Source: Paenibacillus sp. 453mf
Lineage (GTDB): Bacteria > Bacillota > Bacilli > Paenibacillales > Paenibacillaceae
Assembly (NCBI RefSeq): GCF_900116105.1
Contig: NZ_FPAC01000001.1
Location: 1,664,862-1,728,861, forward strand
Length of the DNA stretch: 64,000 nt
Direction: 5' to 3'
Position 1 is the stretch's first letter; every line of letters starts with the position of its first letter. This document shows, piece by piece, positions 35,428 to 44,552 of this stretch. Under the pieces are notes generated by a model that searched no databases, was not told the DNA's origin, and was given only the letters and a program-made list of their open reading frames with translations. The position numbers and the translations under genes are program-made.

Positions 35428-35483
35428 TATTTTAATAAAGAGTGGAGATATTATTCTACTTTTTATAGAGGGGGGTAGGATTT

Positions 35484-35717
35484 ATGGCATTTGTTATAAC
35501 AGAGGCTTGTCTAACTCAAAAAGCTGCAGATTGTGTGGATGTATGTCCTGTTGATTGTATACATGAAGGTGAGGATCAATATTTCATTGACCCAGATTAC
35601 TGCATCGACTGTGGCGCATGTGCGGCAGAATGCCCTGTGGAAGCGGTTTATCATGAAGATGAACTTACTGAAGAACAAATGATATATGTTGAAAAAGCTA
35701 CGAGCTTCTTTAAATAG
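35484..35717 (+). CDS. Ferredoxin (two 4Fe-4S/3Fe-4S sites)
   Basis: The 77-residue protein has CVDVCPVDCIHEGEDQYFID and CIDCGACAAECP, two cluster-binding motifs in the order of Bacillus-type seven- or eight-iron ferredoxins. GAGGGGGG precedes the ATG. It is followed by a strong terminator. It probably partners with the YumC-type reductase. Confidence 0.92.
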   Translation: MAFVITEACLTQKAADCVDVCPVDCIHEGEDQYFIDPDYCIDCGACAAECPVEAVYHEDELTEEQMIYVEKATSFFK

Positions 35718-35723
35718 CTTATT

Positions 35724-35762
35724 AGCAAAAGGATGTGGGGTTTTGAACCTCACATCCTTTGC
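35724..35762 (+). terminator. Terminator after ferredoxin
   Basis: GCAAAAGGATGTGGGGTTTT and AACCTCACATCCTTTGC form a long stem-loop just after the stop. Confidence 0.8.
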
Positions 35763-35844
35763 TTCTCTCTAAACAACACGTGTCGATCAAGTATTCTTAT
35801 TTTATCCATAAAATTTACTATAAATTTAACGGTGAGTGATATAA

Positions 35845-36918
35845 ATGACGAAAGATGAAATTGAAAAAATACTGCAAGACATCAGAGATACGGATTCTGA
35901 TAAGTCGATACTTGAAAAAGGACTTATTAGAGATATTGTTGCTAATTCAAATATGGTAGCCCTTACTTTACTTACTTCAAATTATGAAAATAAACAAACA
36001 GTTCCTTACAAAAAGGAAATAGAGAACGAATTAACTAAAGCAGGCGTCCATAACTTCCATATCAGGATAAAATTAATAAATGAACAAGAACAGCAGCTTC
36101 GCACTGATCAAGCTCAGTTTAGCCAAACCAGTGGCAAGAAAAGCGCATTATTAAACAACACCTCTTTGCTTGGCCAACCCGCATTAAAATTTATTGCCAT
36201 TGCCAGTGGAAAAGGTGGTGTTGGTAAATCTACTATCACTTTAAACCTAGCTGCTGCTTTAAATAAAGCCGGAAAACGTGTCGGTATTATTGATGCAGAT
36301 ATCTATGGTTTTAGTATTCCTAACATGTTAGGAATTAAACAGAAGCCGAAATCCCTAAACAATAGCATAACTCCGGTAGAAAGTAATGGCATGCACATTA
36401 TGTCAACAGATTTTTTTGTTAAAGATAATAATCCTGTCATTTGGAGAGGACCCCGATTAGGTAAGATGCTATCGACTTTTGTTAACAATGTTGAATGGCC
36501 GGTATTGGACTACATGATAATCGATATGCCTCCAGGGACTGGAGATATAGCATTAAGTTTACAATCTATAGTTCCTGAGTATTCTGAAATCATCGTCACA
36601 ACACCAGCTTCTACTGCCAGTGAAGTCGCTGCACGTGCGGGTGCAATGGCTATACAAACCAAACATCATCTCATTGGGGTTATTGAGAATATGTCATTCT
36701 TTGAAGATAATTCAGGACAAAAACATTATCTATTTGGAAGAAACGGAGGAATTCAGTTAGCCAAGAAACTCCAAACCCAGTTCCTTGGTCAACTTGAGAT
36801 CATTTCTCCAGAGCAAATGAAAGAAATCACACCTTCTCACTTTTCACCTATTTTTCCTAGCGAATCACGTAATGGTGACATGATTTCAAGTTTAGCTGAC
36901 CACATTATTCGACTCTAA
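35845..36918 (+). CDS. Mrp/NBP35-type Fe-S cluster carrier ATPase (ApbC-like)
   Basis: The 357-residue protein has an N-terminal DUF59-like domain (about 1-90; LIRDIVANSNMVALTLL), a deviant P-loop IASGKGGVGKSTITLNLAAA at about 114, and the Switch motif IDMPPGTGDIALSL. I do not see the CxxC cluster ligands of the C-terminal part clearly, so cluster carriage is inferred from family. GGTGAG precedes the start. It fits with the two A-type Fe-S proteins encoded downstream. Confidence 0.85.
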   Translation: MTKDEIEKILQDIRDTDSDKSILEKGLIRDIVANSNMVALTLLTSNYENKQTVPYKKEIENELTKAGVHNFHIRIKLINEQEQQLRTDQAQFSQTSGKKSALLNNTSLLGQPALKFIAIASGKGGVGKSTITLNLAAALNKAGKRVGIIDADIYGFSIPNMLGIKQKPKSLNNSITPVESNGMHIMSTDFFVKDNNPVIWRGPRLGKMLSTFVNNVEWPVLDYMIIDMPPGTGDIALSLQSIVPEYSEIIVTTPASTASEVAARAGAMAIQTKHHLIGVIENMSFFEDNSGQKHYLFGRNGGIQLAKKLQTQFLGQLEIISPEQMKEITPSHFSPIFPSESRNGDMISSLADHIIRL

Positions 36919-36933
36919 CGCTTTGCATAAATA

Positions 36934-36972
36934 AAACAAGGACTAGCTCAAAATTAGCTAGTCTTTGTTTTA
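36934..36972. terminator. Bidirectional terminator
   Basis: AAACAAGGACTAGCT and AGCTAGTCTTTGTTTT pair between the convergent Mrp-type and HesB-type genes. Confidence 0.8.
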
Positions 36973-37005
36973 TCTGAATGGATATGAATATCACATACGT
37001 TTACA

Positions 37006-37281
37006 TTAATAACTGAAAATGATACCTTCTTTATTACTATCCACTTTTAGTATCTTATCTTGCAAAATCCATTCGTCACTTTTTTCAACAAAGAAATAGT
37101 AACCACCAATTAATTTGGTTATTGCCGGATCGATCGGTTCAGCGTGAGCATTCAATCCAAGGCTAAATGCATCATTTCCTCCACCGGTATACTTAGCATA
37201 TATCCGTATAGAGTCACCTTGCTCTAAGGCCCATTCATCTTTAAAAGTTTTAATTGCTTTATCAGAAACTATAAATGTCAT
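37006..37281 (-). CDS. HesB-like (YneR-type) protein
   Basis: The 91-residue protein (AIKTFKDEWALEQGDSIRIY) resembles the HesB/YneR family but lacks all three A-type cysteines; it cannot bind an Fe-S cluster in the usual way. It follows the IscA-type gene on the same strand. AAGGCGGG precedes the start. Confidence 0.75.
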   Translation of the reverse strand: MTFIVSDKAIKTFKDEWALEQGDSIRIYAKYTGGGNDAFSLGLNAHAEPIDPAITKLIGGYYFFVEKSDEWILQDKILKVDSNKEGIIFSY

Positions 37282-37308
37282 TGAATTCGCCCGCCTTAAT
37301 CCATGTTA

Positions 37309-37662
37309 TTAATCACATTTTTTCGCTTTCCCACGATAATTAGCTATTCTAAAACTAGCTCCGCATCCACAAGTTGCTCTTGCATTAGGATTGTTAAGAG
37401 TAAAGCCCCCGATCATGCCAGACTCTTCATAATCTATTTGGAGATCTTCAATATACATAAGACTGTCAGAATTTATTAGAATATTAAAATCACCTTGATT
37501 TACGACAATATCCCCCTCTCTTTGTTGATCATCTACAACTAATGAATAAGATAACCCACTGCAGCCTCCCTCATCCACACCTACACGGAGATATGCATTT
37601 GGAATATTTTCTTGTAAAATTTCATTAATCTTCTCCGAAGCAACGTCACTTACGTATATCAT
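37309..37662 (-). CDS. A-type Fe-S assembly protein (IscA/ErpA-like)
   Basis: ATG at 37662 (MIYVSDVASEKINEILQENI) follows GGGGGAAAGG; 117 residues. The three ligands are in GGCSGLSY and CGCGASF near the C-terminus, as in IscA/SufA. It is an Fe-S carrier. It precedes the HesB-like gene and follows the SOD gene on the same strand. Confidence 0.88.
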   Translation of the reverse strand: MIYVSDVASEKINEILQENIPNAYLRVGVDEGGCSGLSYSLVVDDQQREGDIVVNQGDFNILINSDSLMYIEDLQIDYEESGMIGGFTLNNPNARATCGCGASFRIANYRGKAKKCD

Positions 37663-37736
37663 GCCCTTTCCCCCTATGTAATGATTTAAATGCGCAATAA
37701 TGCACATGAATGCAATACATTATTGCGCAAGCTTGA

Positions 37737-38351
37737 TTAATTGTTAATTTCAAATTTTTCAGATACTATATCCCAATTTATGATTTTGAAGAAGTTAGAG
37801 ATGTAATCAGCTCTTCTGTTTTGATAATTTAAGTAGTAAGCGTGTTCCCACACATCTAAGCCGAGAATGGCAATCTTACCATCCATAATGGGATTATCCT
37901 GATTCGGTGTGCTTGTTACTTTAAGCTCACCTTTTTCATCTATGATCAGCCAAGCCCAACCCGAACCAAACCGAGATACAGCAGCTGCAGTAAACTCTTT
38001 TTCAAAATTTTCGTAGTTGCCAAAAGCCTGATTAATCGCCTCCACCAATTTACTGCTATGCTTAGTCACATCCTTTGAAGGCTTAATAATGTCCCAGAAA
38101 AGCGTATGGTTGAGGTGTCCTCCACCATTATTTCTTACTGCTGTTCTTATTTTTTCTGGTATTGCGTCAAGATTGGCCAACAGATCTACTAAAGGCTTTG
38201 CTGCCAAATCTGCATGTCCTTCAAGCGCATTGTTTAAATTCGTTACATATGTTTGATGATGTTTGCCATAATGTATCTCCATAGTCAATTTATCAATATA
38301 AGGCTCTAGAGCATTAAAATCATAGTTTAAAATAGGTAGTTGATGCGTCAT
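37737..38351 (-). CDS. sodA: Superoxide dismutase (Fe/Mn)
   Basis: The 204-residue protein has the four metal ligands in place: His near 26 (EIHYGKHHQTYV), His in NNGGGHLNHTLFW, and D-x-W-E-H in LDVWEHAYYLNY. It removes superoxide, which damages Fe-S clusters, so its place in this island makes sense. GGAGG lies nine bases before ATG 38351. It is divergent from the SufR-like regulator. Confidence 0.93.
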   Translation of the reverse strand: MTHQLPILNYDFNALEPYIDKLTMEIHYGKHHQTYVTNLNNALEGHADLAAKPLVDLLANLDAIPEKIRTAVRNNGGGHLNHTLFWDIIKPSKDVTKHSSKLVEAINQAFGNYENFEKEFTAAAVSRFGSGWAWLIIDEKGELKVTSTPNQDNPIMDGKIAILGLDVWEHAYYLNYQNRRADYISNFFKIINWDIVSEKFEINN

Positions 38352-38549
38352 CAATGAAAACCTCCAATATTTTAATTATACTTATTATATTATTTAGTAT
38401 AATAATATAATATTCTCAATTTAACGAAAAAGCAACTTTTTCATAACACAGTGAGGATTTCACACTTACTAATCAGCTTTAAATTTTTTATACTTTATCT
38501 TATAATATATTGATAACCTAATTTACTCCACTGTATGGAGGTGTTTATA

Positions 38550-39200
38550 GTGGAAACCAACACACGAAGCAGTACTAAAGATAAAATACTTCATCTTCTA
38601 AAAAAAGAAGGAATCCTCACCGTTAATGAACTCACTGAGCTATTAGATATAACACACATGGCTGTACGTAATCATCTTAGTGCCCTTGAAAAAGAAGGCT
38701 TCATTGTGTCTGAGCTTGTCAAGCAGCCGATGGGAAGACCTCTTCAAACATTTTCTCTGTCTGAAAAAGCCGAGTCATATTTTCCTAAAAATTATGAAGG
38801 TATCAGCATTGAGTTTTTGCACGACATTAAGGAATTGTATGGTATTGAATCCATCAATCATGTCTTTAATAAAAGAGAAGAACGATTAACTAAAGAATAC
38901 ACTTCTCGAATGCAAGATAAATCGGTTTCTGAAAAAGTATCGGAAATCTCAAAAATTCAAAATGAAAAAGGCTATATGACAGATGTGACTCAAATTGATG
39001 ACACTACTTTTGAATTGACTGAATACAATTGTCCAATACTATCTGTAGCAAATGAATTTAAGTTGGCATGTCACTGTGAAACGGCCATGTTTAAGAATGT
39101 GTTAGGATCTTCTCAAGTATTGAGAACACACTGTCGTACTGAAGGAGATAAGAACTGTAAGTTTCTGTTTAAATTTAATGAGATAGACTCCACATCTTAA
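38550..39200 (+). CDS. SufR-like Fe-S-sensing transcriptional regulator
   Basis: GTG at 38550 (METNTRSSTKDKILHLLKKE) lies after GGAGG; 216 residues. The N-terminal HTH (LTVNELTELLDITHMAVRNH) is of DeoR/ArsR style. The C-terminal part has YNCPI, CHCETAM, RTHCRTEGDKNCKF: a set of cysteines like the cluster ligands of SufR/ iron-sulfur regulators. It is divergent from sodA and lies amid Fe-S genes, so it probably controls this island in response to cluster state. Exact ligands are inference. Confidence 0.82.
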   Translation: METNTRSSTKDKILHLLKKEGILTVNELTELLDITHMAVRNHLSALEKEGFIVSELVKQPMGRPLQTFSLSEKAESYFPKNYEGISIEFLHDIKELYGIESINHVFNKREERLTKEYTSRMQDKSVSEKVSEISKIQNEKGYMTDVTQIDDTTFELTEYNCPILSVANEFKLACHCETAMFKNVLGSSQVLRTHCRTEGDKNCKFLFKFNEIDSTS

Positions 39201-39228
39201 AGATAAAGATAAATATGTTATTCAGAGT

Positions 39229-39262
39229 CAGTCCTTGTATAAGTACAAGGACTGTTTTTTTT
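39229..39262 (+). terminator. Terminator after the SufR-like gene
   Basis: CAGTCCTTGTA and TACAAGGACTG followed by eight T. The convergent HxlR gene ends beside it. Confidence 0.85.
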
Positions 39263-39264
39263 AA

Positions 39265-39630
39265 TTACTGACGATTAATAATTTTACAATTAGGGTACTG
39301 AGCATTTACCTTTTTGTACGGATCTACGATTCCTGTCCATATTACTAAGTAAGGTATAATTTCAGCAAGTGATAACCCTTTAGGTGTTAACTCATAAACG
39401 ATTTGCAAAGGCCTATCCATAGAAACTGTTTTCTTAACAATTCCATCTGTTTGTAATCCTTTCAAACATCTAGAAAGAGAAGTATCAGATATTGAAGGTA
39501 TGATATGAAGAATTTCTGAGAATTTAGATGGACCATGTGACAGAATGAAAAGTATATGAATATTCCATTTCGTACTAATAATTCTATGTGCAATGAAAAT
39601 CTTCTTTTGATCAAAAGAAAATTCATTCAT
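39265..39630 (-). CDS. HxlR-family regulator
   Basis: The 121-residue winged-helix protein (KWNIHILFILSHGPSKFSEI) and (SLSRCLKGLQTDGIVKKTVS) fits HxlR. One cysteine, Cys in SLSRCLK, could sense thiol or electrophile stress. It is divergent from the luciferase-like monooxygenase gene, which it probably controls; a dyad-like AT-rich stretch lies near 39735-39770. Confidence 0.85.
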   Translation of the reverse strand: MNEFSFDQKKIFIAHRIISTKWNIHILFILSHGPSKFSEILHIIPSISDTSLSRCLKGLQTDGIVKKTVSMDRPLQIVYELTPKGLSLAEIIPYLVIWTGIVDPYKKVNAQYPNCKIINRQ

Positions 39631-40012
39631 CCTATATTCCTTCTCTCATATGATTTTATTTATGCAGCCATGTTAGTTCAGGCTGTTGTTAAGCAATGAG
39701 ACCTGAGTAAAAATTCATCCCATTGTTACTATATTAAGATATATTATATATTATTAAGTATATAAACTTTAATTGTATAAGCAATATGATTGTCACAATT
39801 TATTCATTTTTTTAGATAGCTGTGCTGCCATCGACCATTATAGTGGCTAACCAGTCATTTGCGGTAGTTTGACATGAGGTATTTTCGTTATTATAATAAA
39901 AAAAGTAACTTACTAAAATATAGTGTAATATTGAATAATATTGATTACACAGATCAATAATGATTAAAAAGTACACTTATTTATATACTAATTATAAGAA
40001 AAGAGGGTTAAT
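39631..40012. promoter_or_regulatory. Divergent promoter region, HxlR / flavin operon
   Basis: This AT-rich 380-base stretch contains TTAAGATATATTATATATTA and nearby inverted repeats at 39735-39770, and a second repetitive block (AGTAACTTACTAAAATATAG) at about 39904. No gene is seen. Confidence 0.4.
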
Positions 40013-41071
40013 ATGGAACAGTATCGGATTAATGCAGATAAAGGTTTGGAGTTTGGACTATATACCTTAGGAGATCATTTAGCGAATCCGGAAACTGGAA
40101 ATAGAATATCAGTCAAACAACGTATTCATGAAATTATTGAGTTGGCCAAATTAGCCGAGCAAGCGGGTATTGATTTCTTTGGTGTTGGAGAGAGTCATCA
40201 AGAGTATTTTGCCACTCAGGCGCATAGCGTTGTGCTGGCAGCAATAGCACAGGCTACAACGAAAATGAAAATAGGTAGTTCCTCTACAATTATTAGTACC
40301 TCTGATCCAGTTAGGGTGTACGAAGATTTCGCTACTATTGATTTAATATCCAATGGTCGAGCCGAAATTATTGCAGGTCGTGCATCACGAGTAGGGCTAT
40401 ATACATTGTTAGGCTATGATCTTAATAATTATGAGGAATTATTTGAAGAAAAGTTTGATTTGCTATTAAAGATAAATGAAAATGAAGTTTTAAATTGGAA
40501 AGGAGAATTTCGTGCTCCACTCAACCAGGCAAAAGTTCTTCCTCGGCCTAATGAAGGCAGTCTACCGATATGGAGAGCAGTAGGAGGTACTCCTGCTAGC
40601 GCGATTAAAGCAGGCCTTGCAGGTGTACCTATGTTTCTGGCTCAATTAGGAGGACCTGCTGTATTGTTTAAAAGATCTATTGATGCTTATCGAGAAGCTG
40701 CACGTCAGAATGGATTTGATCCGTCGACATTACCTGTAGCGACTGCAGGATTATTTTATGTGGATGAAACGACACAAAAGGCACAAAGAGCTTATTACCC
40801 ATACATTAACGAAGGAATGAAATTAACCAACGGACGTAGTTTTCCTAAACAGGCTTTTGCACAAGGAGCCCACTCGCACGATGTTATGAATATTGGTAGC
40901 CCACAAGAAATTATTGAGAAAATTTTATATCAACATGAACTCTTCGGTAATCAAAGATATATTGCGCAAATGGATTTTGGCGGAGTACCTTTTGAGAATC
41001 AAATGAAAAACATAGAACTAATCGGAAATGAGATTTTACCAAGTATAAAAAAATATACAGCCAAAAAATAA
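40013..41071 (+). CDS. LLM-class flavin-dependent monooxygenase
   Basis: The 352-residue protein is a bacterial luciferase-like TIM barrel: GLYTLGDHLANPETG, LAEQAGIDFFGVGESHQEYF, a beta strand IGSSSTIISTSDPVRVYEDF, and a long C-terminal insertion. It uses FMNH2 made by a partner reductase. The next gene is such a reductase and the third is a riboflavin kinase, so this operon carries its own cofactor supply. AAAAGAGGG precedes the ATG. The substrate is unknown. Confidence 0.88.
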   Translation: MEQYRINADKGLEFGLYTLGDHLANPETGNRISVKQRIHEIIELAKLAEQAGIDFFGVGESHQEYFATQAHSVVLAAIAQATTKMKIGSSSTIISTSDPVRVYEDFATIDLISNGRAEIIAGRASRVGLYTLLGYDLNNYEELFEEKFDLLLKINENEVLNWKGEFRAPLNQAKVLPRPNEGSLPIWRAVGGTPASAIKAGLAGVPMFLAQLGGPAVLFKRSIDAYREAARQNGFDPSTLPVATAGLFYVDETTQKAQRAYYPYINEGMKLTNGRSFPKQAFAQGAHSHDVMNIGSPQEIIEKILYQHELFGNQRYIAQMDFGGVPFENQMKNIELIGNEILPSIKKYTAKK

Positions 41072-41089
41072 GACATAGGAGTTGAGAGT

Positions 41090-41656
41090 ATGAAAGTTGT
41101 TGCATTATCCGGTTCGAAAATAGGCTCAAAAACCAGAATCGCTATGGATTACACAGTGAACGCTTTTCAAAAAAAGTACCAAGACTTTGAAGTCACGCTT
41201 CTAGATCTGGCTCTCTTTGATGTAGAGTTCAGTGATGGTCGGAATTATCTGGAATACGAAGGAGACACTAAATACGTTATTCAAACAATCATGGAGGCAG
41301 ATATAATCATAATCGGTACGCCTGTTTTTCAAGCTTCAATTCCAGCAACACTGAAGAATATATTTGATTTAGCACCTGAAAAAGCATTTCGTGATAAGGT
41401 TGTAAGTATGATTGTCACGGCAGGATCTCAGCGACACTACCTTATTGCTGAGCAGCAATTGAAACCAATTTTGGCCTACATGAAAGCACAAATTGTACAA
41501 ACTTATGTATTTATAGAAGAAAAGGATTTTCATCGAAAAGAACTTGTAAATGATGATGTCCTATTCCGAATAGACCGATTAGTAGAAGATACCTTCATAC
41601 TAGCGGAAACTTATGCTAGAGTCCGAAAGGCTGAAGAAGAAAAATACGGATTCTAA
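41090..41656 (+). CDS. NADPH-dependent FMN reductase
   Basis: The 188-residue flavodoxin-like protein (MKVVALSGSKIGSKTRIAMD; IIIGTPVFQASIPATLKNIF) is paralogous to the product at 34727. It probably delivers FMNH2 to the monooxygenase just upstream. GGAG precedes the ATG. The stop codon TAAGGAG forms part of the next gene's ribosome site. Confidence 0.88.
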   Translation: MKVVALSGSKIGSKTRIAMDYTVNAFQKKYQDFEVTLLDLALFDVEFSDGRNYLEYEGDTKYVIQTIMEADIIIIGTPVFQASIPATLKNIFDLAPEKAFRDKVVSMIVTAGSQRHYLIAEQQLKPILAYMKAQIVQTYVFIEEKDFHRKELVNDDVLFRIDRLVEDTFILAETYARVRKAEEEKYGF

Positions 41657-41667
41657 GGAGCTTTATT

Positions 41668-42168
41668 ATGAAATATAAGGATACTACATCAAAATCCATG
41701 ACTGTTTCTACCCCTACGGCCGTACGCTCATTAGTGAAAAACGGGGATATGGAGAAAGTTATACGTCTGTATGGACGCCCATATACCATAAATGGGACGG
41801 TGGTCCATGGTGATGCTCTGGGAAGAACTTTAGGTTATCCAACGATTAATCTGGGAGTGGATGCTGACCATTATGTGCCTCCTAAACCTGGTATATATTT
41901 GGGCACTGCGGGAATATTTAATGGAGATAAGGAGACTCAGCATTATAATGCCTTAATCAGCGCGGGTTACCGCCCGACAGTGGATGGGCAATCTTATTCC
42001 ATTGAAGCTTATTTAATTGATTATTCAGGCGATTTATATGACAGGAAGGTATCACTTCAATTTTTAAAATTTGTCAGGGAAGAAATCAAGTTTGACAATC
42101 TTGATCTGTTGGTTAGGCAAATGAAGTTAGATGAAGTTTACGCAAGAGATTATTTTAGATTAAATTAG
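41668..42168 (+). CDS. Stand-alone riboflavin kinase (RibR-like)
   Basis: The 166-residue protein has the flavokinase signature of RibF C-terminal domains: GTVVHGDALGRTLGYPTINL (the PTAN-like loop) and, later, IEAYLIDYSGDLYDRKVSLQ; FLKFVREEIKFDNLDLLVRQ. The FAD-synthetase half of bifunctional RibF is absent. A monofunctional flavokinase in an operon with luciferase-like monooxygenases is known from B. subtilis ribR. The role here is probably FMN supply for the operon. Confidence 0.88.
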   Translation: MKYKDTTSKSMTVSTPTAVRSLVKNGDMEKVIRLYGRPYTINGTVVHGDALGRTLGYPTINLGVDADHYVPPKPGIYLGTAGIFNGDKETQHYNALISAGYRPTVDGQSYSIEAYLIDYSGDLYDRKVSLQFLKFVREEIKFDNLDLLVRQMKLDEVYARDYFRLN

Positions 42169-42259
42169 GTAACTAACCCCCACGGCATCTTATCATTTGT
42201 TCGTATTCGTCTCACAGTGTGTTTCAGCAATTGAGTGGACATTGAAAAAACACCTATCC

Positions 42260-42292
42260 AAACTGACGTCGATATTCTATCGGCGTCAGTTT
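42260..42292. terminator. Bidirectional terminator
   Basis: AAACTGACGTCGAT and ATCGGCGTCAGTTT pair, with TTGTTTAA following on the plus strand. It lies between the flavokinase and the convergent amidohydrolase. Confidence 0.7.
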
Positions 42293-42465
42293 GTTTAATT
42301 TACGCAACCAATTCCAAAATATCTTCTTCCTGAAAAGCTTCGATACACGACTACCTTCTCAATCGTCTAATCCTATCCCTTATTCCATGACAACCTCTCT
42401 AGCAAACTTGTCCGCATTCCCACAATGCTTCCCAACCCTTCGAAACGCAGCTAAATTAGCTGCTT

Positions 42466-43830
42466 TCAATGGGACGATATACTTGCCCCTCGACTACCTA
42501 ATATAAATTCTGCACTTGCTGTTGCTTTCTTTCGTAAACTATCCATTTCAGAATTGATAAGAACTCCGCCACGCTTCATTGCTTTTCCTGCGATGTATAC
42601 ACTGTCCACATTTGATGGATTGGCAAATTGTACAGCAGCCCCAATAGGATCATGGATTGGAAACATATTTAATTCTTTAGTAGAAATCAGCAGGAAATCG
42701 GCTTCTTTTCCTGGTGTCAAGCTGCCTACCTTATGATCCAGGCCAAGCGCCTTTGCTCCTCCGATCGTGGCGAAGTTAAGTACATCGTACGCGGTCAGCT
42801 TCAACTGATCAGGCATACCCCCCTCTTCTAACATTTCCTGATTAACCTTGGCTCTCTCTGCTTGCAGTGCAAATCTCATCTGACCAAACATATCGCCGGC
42901 AGTAGAGGTTACAACATCAATACCAAGAGAGGGAACTCCCCCAGCCTCGATCATTTTACCGGTAACCGGATAGCCATGTCCCATCATCATTTCAATTTCT
43001 GGCGTGACGGATAAAGAAGCCCCTGTGTCAGCCATCATTTTAAATTCATCGTCTCCCATCATATTTCCATGCACAATGTTGATATCGGGTGCTAGCAGGC
43101 CTTCCTTAAACATTTTCGTTATGGAACGTTGCTGTGCGCCCCAATTTCCGACTCCTAGATGCATCGAAATGAGCGCACCGTAATCACGTCCTATGTTAAT
43201 TTCTTCGACAAAGGTATCCCAATGGCTGTATTCTGGACCTCTTATCGCTAATCCCAGTGTAAGCAGCTGATCCTTTGAATTAAAAAAACGCTCACTTACT
43301 CGTTTTATATCTCCTATAGAAGTCAGCCTGCTTTCACGATCCAAATACTCTCTTTCGCCAGAGGCACCTAAAGCGTATACCGCTCGAATACCCGATCTTT
43401 GAAGTCCTCGTATAAATTCGTCCGTATGCTCCGAAGAATACGTCATGTTCCAATCCAGCAATGTTGTTATTCCTGCATTTATAGCCTCCATCGCACCAAG
43501 ATAATTTGCAATGTAGCTGTCCTCTACTCTAAGTCTACTTCCGTATCCTCCATAATAAATATGCTGCATATATGTGTTAAGCGACCAGTCCGCACCGATA
43601 TTACGAACCAATGATTCCCACACATGTCTGTGAGTATCTATAAAGCCCGGAATGACGATCATCCCACTAGCATCCACTATTTCGGAATTCTCTTCTTCAT
43701 AGACGTCTAAATGAGCTCCTATCCTAACAATAAGAGAATCGCTGATCATCATATCCGTATTGTGCAGAGTACCTAAAGACGGGTCCATCGTAATGATAGT
43801 AGCATTTTTTATGAACAAATTAGCAGTCAT
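42466..43830 (-). CDS. Amidohydrolase (TrzN/chlorohydrolase-like)
   Basis: The 454-residue metal-dependent hydrolase has GFIDTHRHVWESLVRNIGAD (HxH with R between), LISMHLGVGNWG, NIVHGNMMGDDE and TPEIEMMMGHG; the Asp of SLGIDVVTS completes the site. The fold and motifs resemble the hydroxydechloroatrazine/SAH-deaminase-type amidohydrolases. The substrate is unknown. GGGAG precedes the start. It is divergent from an HxlR regulator gene. Confidence 0.85.
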   Translation of the reverse strand: MTANLFIKNATIITMDPSLGTLHNTDMMISDSLIVRIGAHLDVYEEENSEIVDASGMIVIPGFIDTHRHVWESLVRNIGADWSLNTYMQHIYYGGYGSRLRVEDSYIANYLGAMEAINAGITTLLDWNMTYSSEHTDEFIRGLQRSGIRAVYALGASGEREYLDRESRLTSIGDIKRVSERFFNSKDQLLTLGLAIRGPEYSHWDTFVEEINIGRDYGALISMHLGVGNWGAQQRSITKMFKEGLLAPDINIVHGNMMGDDEFKMMADTGASLSVTPEIEMMMGHGYPVTGKMIEAGGVPSLGIDVVTSTAGDMFGQMRFALQAERAKVNQEMLEEGGMPDQLKLTAYDVLNFATIGGAKALGLDHKVGSLTPGKEADFLLISTKELNMFPIHDPIGAAVQFANPSNVDSVYIAGKAMKRGGVLINSEMDSLRKKATASAEFILGSRGASISSH

Positions 43831-43960
43831 TATTAATTTCTCCCTTCATTATTCTTCCAAATTATGGCTTACGCTGATAGTATAGCTTAAGTAAGTAATG
43901 TTAAATAAGTACGATCTTTAATGATACATAGTATCTTAGAACATACTTTGGAGGCTAGAT

Positions 43961-44347
43961 ATGACGATGGAGAATTCAAATCTCTCTGAAGAAAAAGGTG
44001 AGGTTGTGCCGGATCTATGTGAAGTGGATAAAACGATGAATGTACTATTTGGAAAGTGGAAGGTAATTATTTTAATACATCTGTTATATGGAGGTACACA
44101 GCGATTTAACGAGCTAAAGAGGAAGCTTCCGCATATTACACAAAAAACCTTAACCACACAGTTAAGGGAACTAGAAAATGAAGGTATTATCAACAGGGTC
44201 GTTTACGCTCAGGTTCCTCCCAAAGTTGAATATTCAATGACTCCCTATGGAGCAACTTTACAGCCAATTCTTGAAGCGATGCATCAATGGGGACAATCCC
44301 ATTCAAAAGAAAGAGGACAACAAAATCTTACAAGCTATTCGAAATGA
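43961..44347 (+). CDS. HxlR-family regulator
   Basis: The 128-residue winged-helix protein has LFGKWKVIILIHLLYGGTQR, FNELKRKLPHITQKTLTTQL and VPPKVEYSMTPYGATLQPIL, a canonical HxlR layout with Cys in DLCEVDKT near the N-terminus. GGAGGCTAGAT precedes the ATG. It is divergent from the amidohydrolase and may regulate it. A scrap of a related gene lies at 28865. Confidence 0.9.
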   Translation: MTMENSNLSEEKGEVVPDLCEVDKTMNVLFGKWKVIILIHLLYGGTQRFNELKRKLPHITQKTLTTQLRELENEGIINRVVYAQVPPKVEYSMTPYGATLQPILEAMHQWGQSHSKERGQQNLTSYSK

Positions 44348-44491
44348 TAATAATTTTCGACCCGGAACCCATGGCTTTTCGTAAAGAGATGCCATCAGCA
44401 TATTCCGCACCGTGAAACTTTTGAACGGGGGTTGTCCTTCACTTGTCCCCCGCGAAAAAGATTCCGCGATCGCACCAACCGGTTCGTCCAT

Positions 44492-44519
44492 ACTGCCACA
44501 GATAGGGATACATAGGATA
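44492..44519 (+). promoter_or_regulatory. Sigma-K-like promoter
   Basis: CATAGGATA (44511-44519) matches CATANNNTA exactly and ACT stands 16 bases upstream, close to the -35 AC element of mother-cell sigma-K promoters. It precedes a spore-surface-like gene by about 34 bases. Confidence 0.6.
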
Positions 44520-44552
44520 TACCACGCAACAACGAAAGGAAGTGGAGCATCT

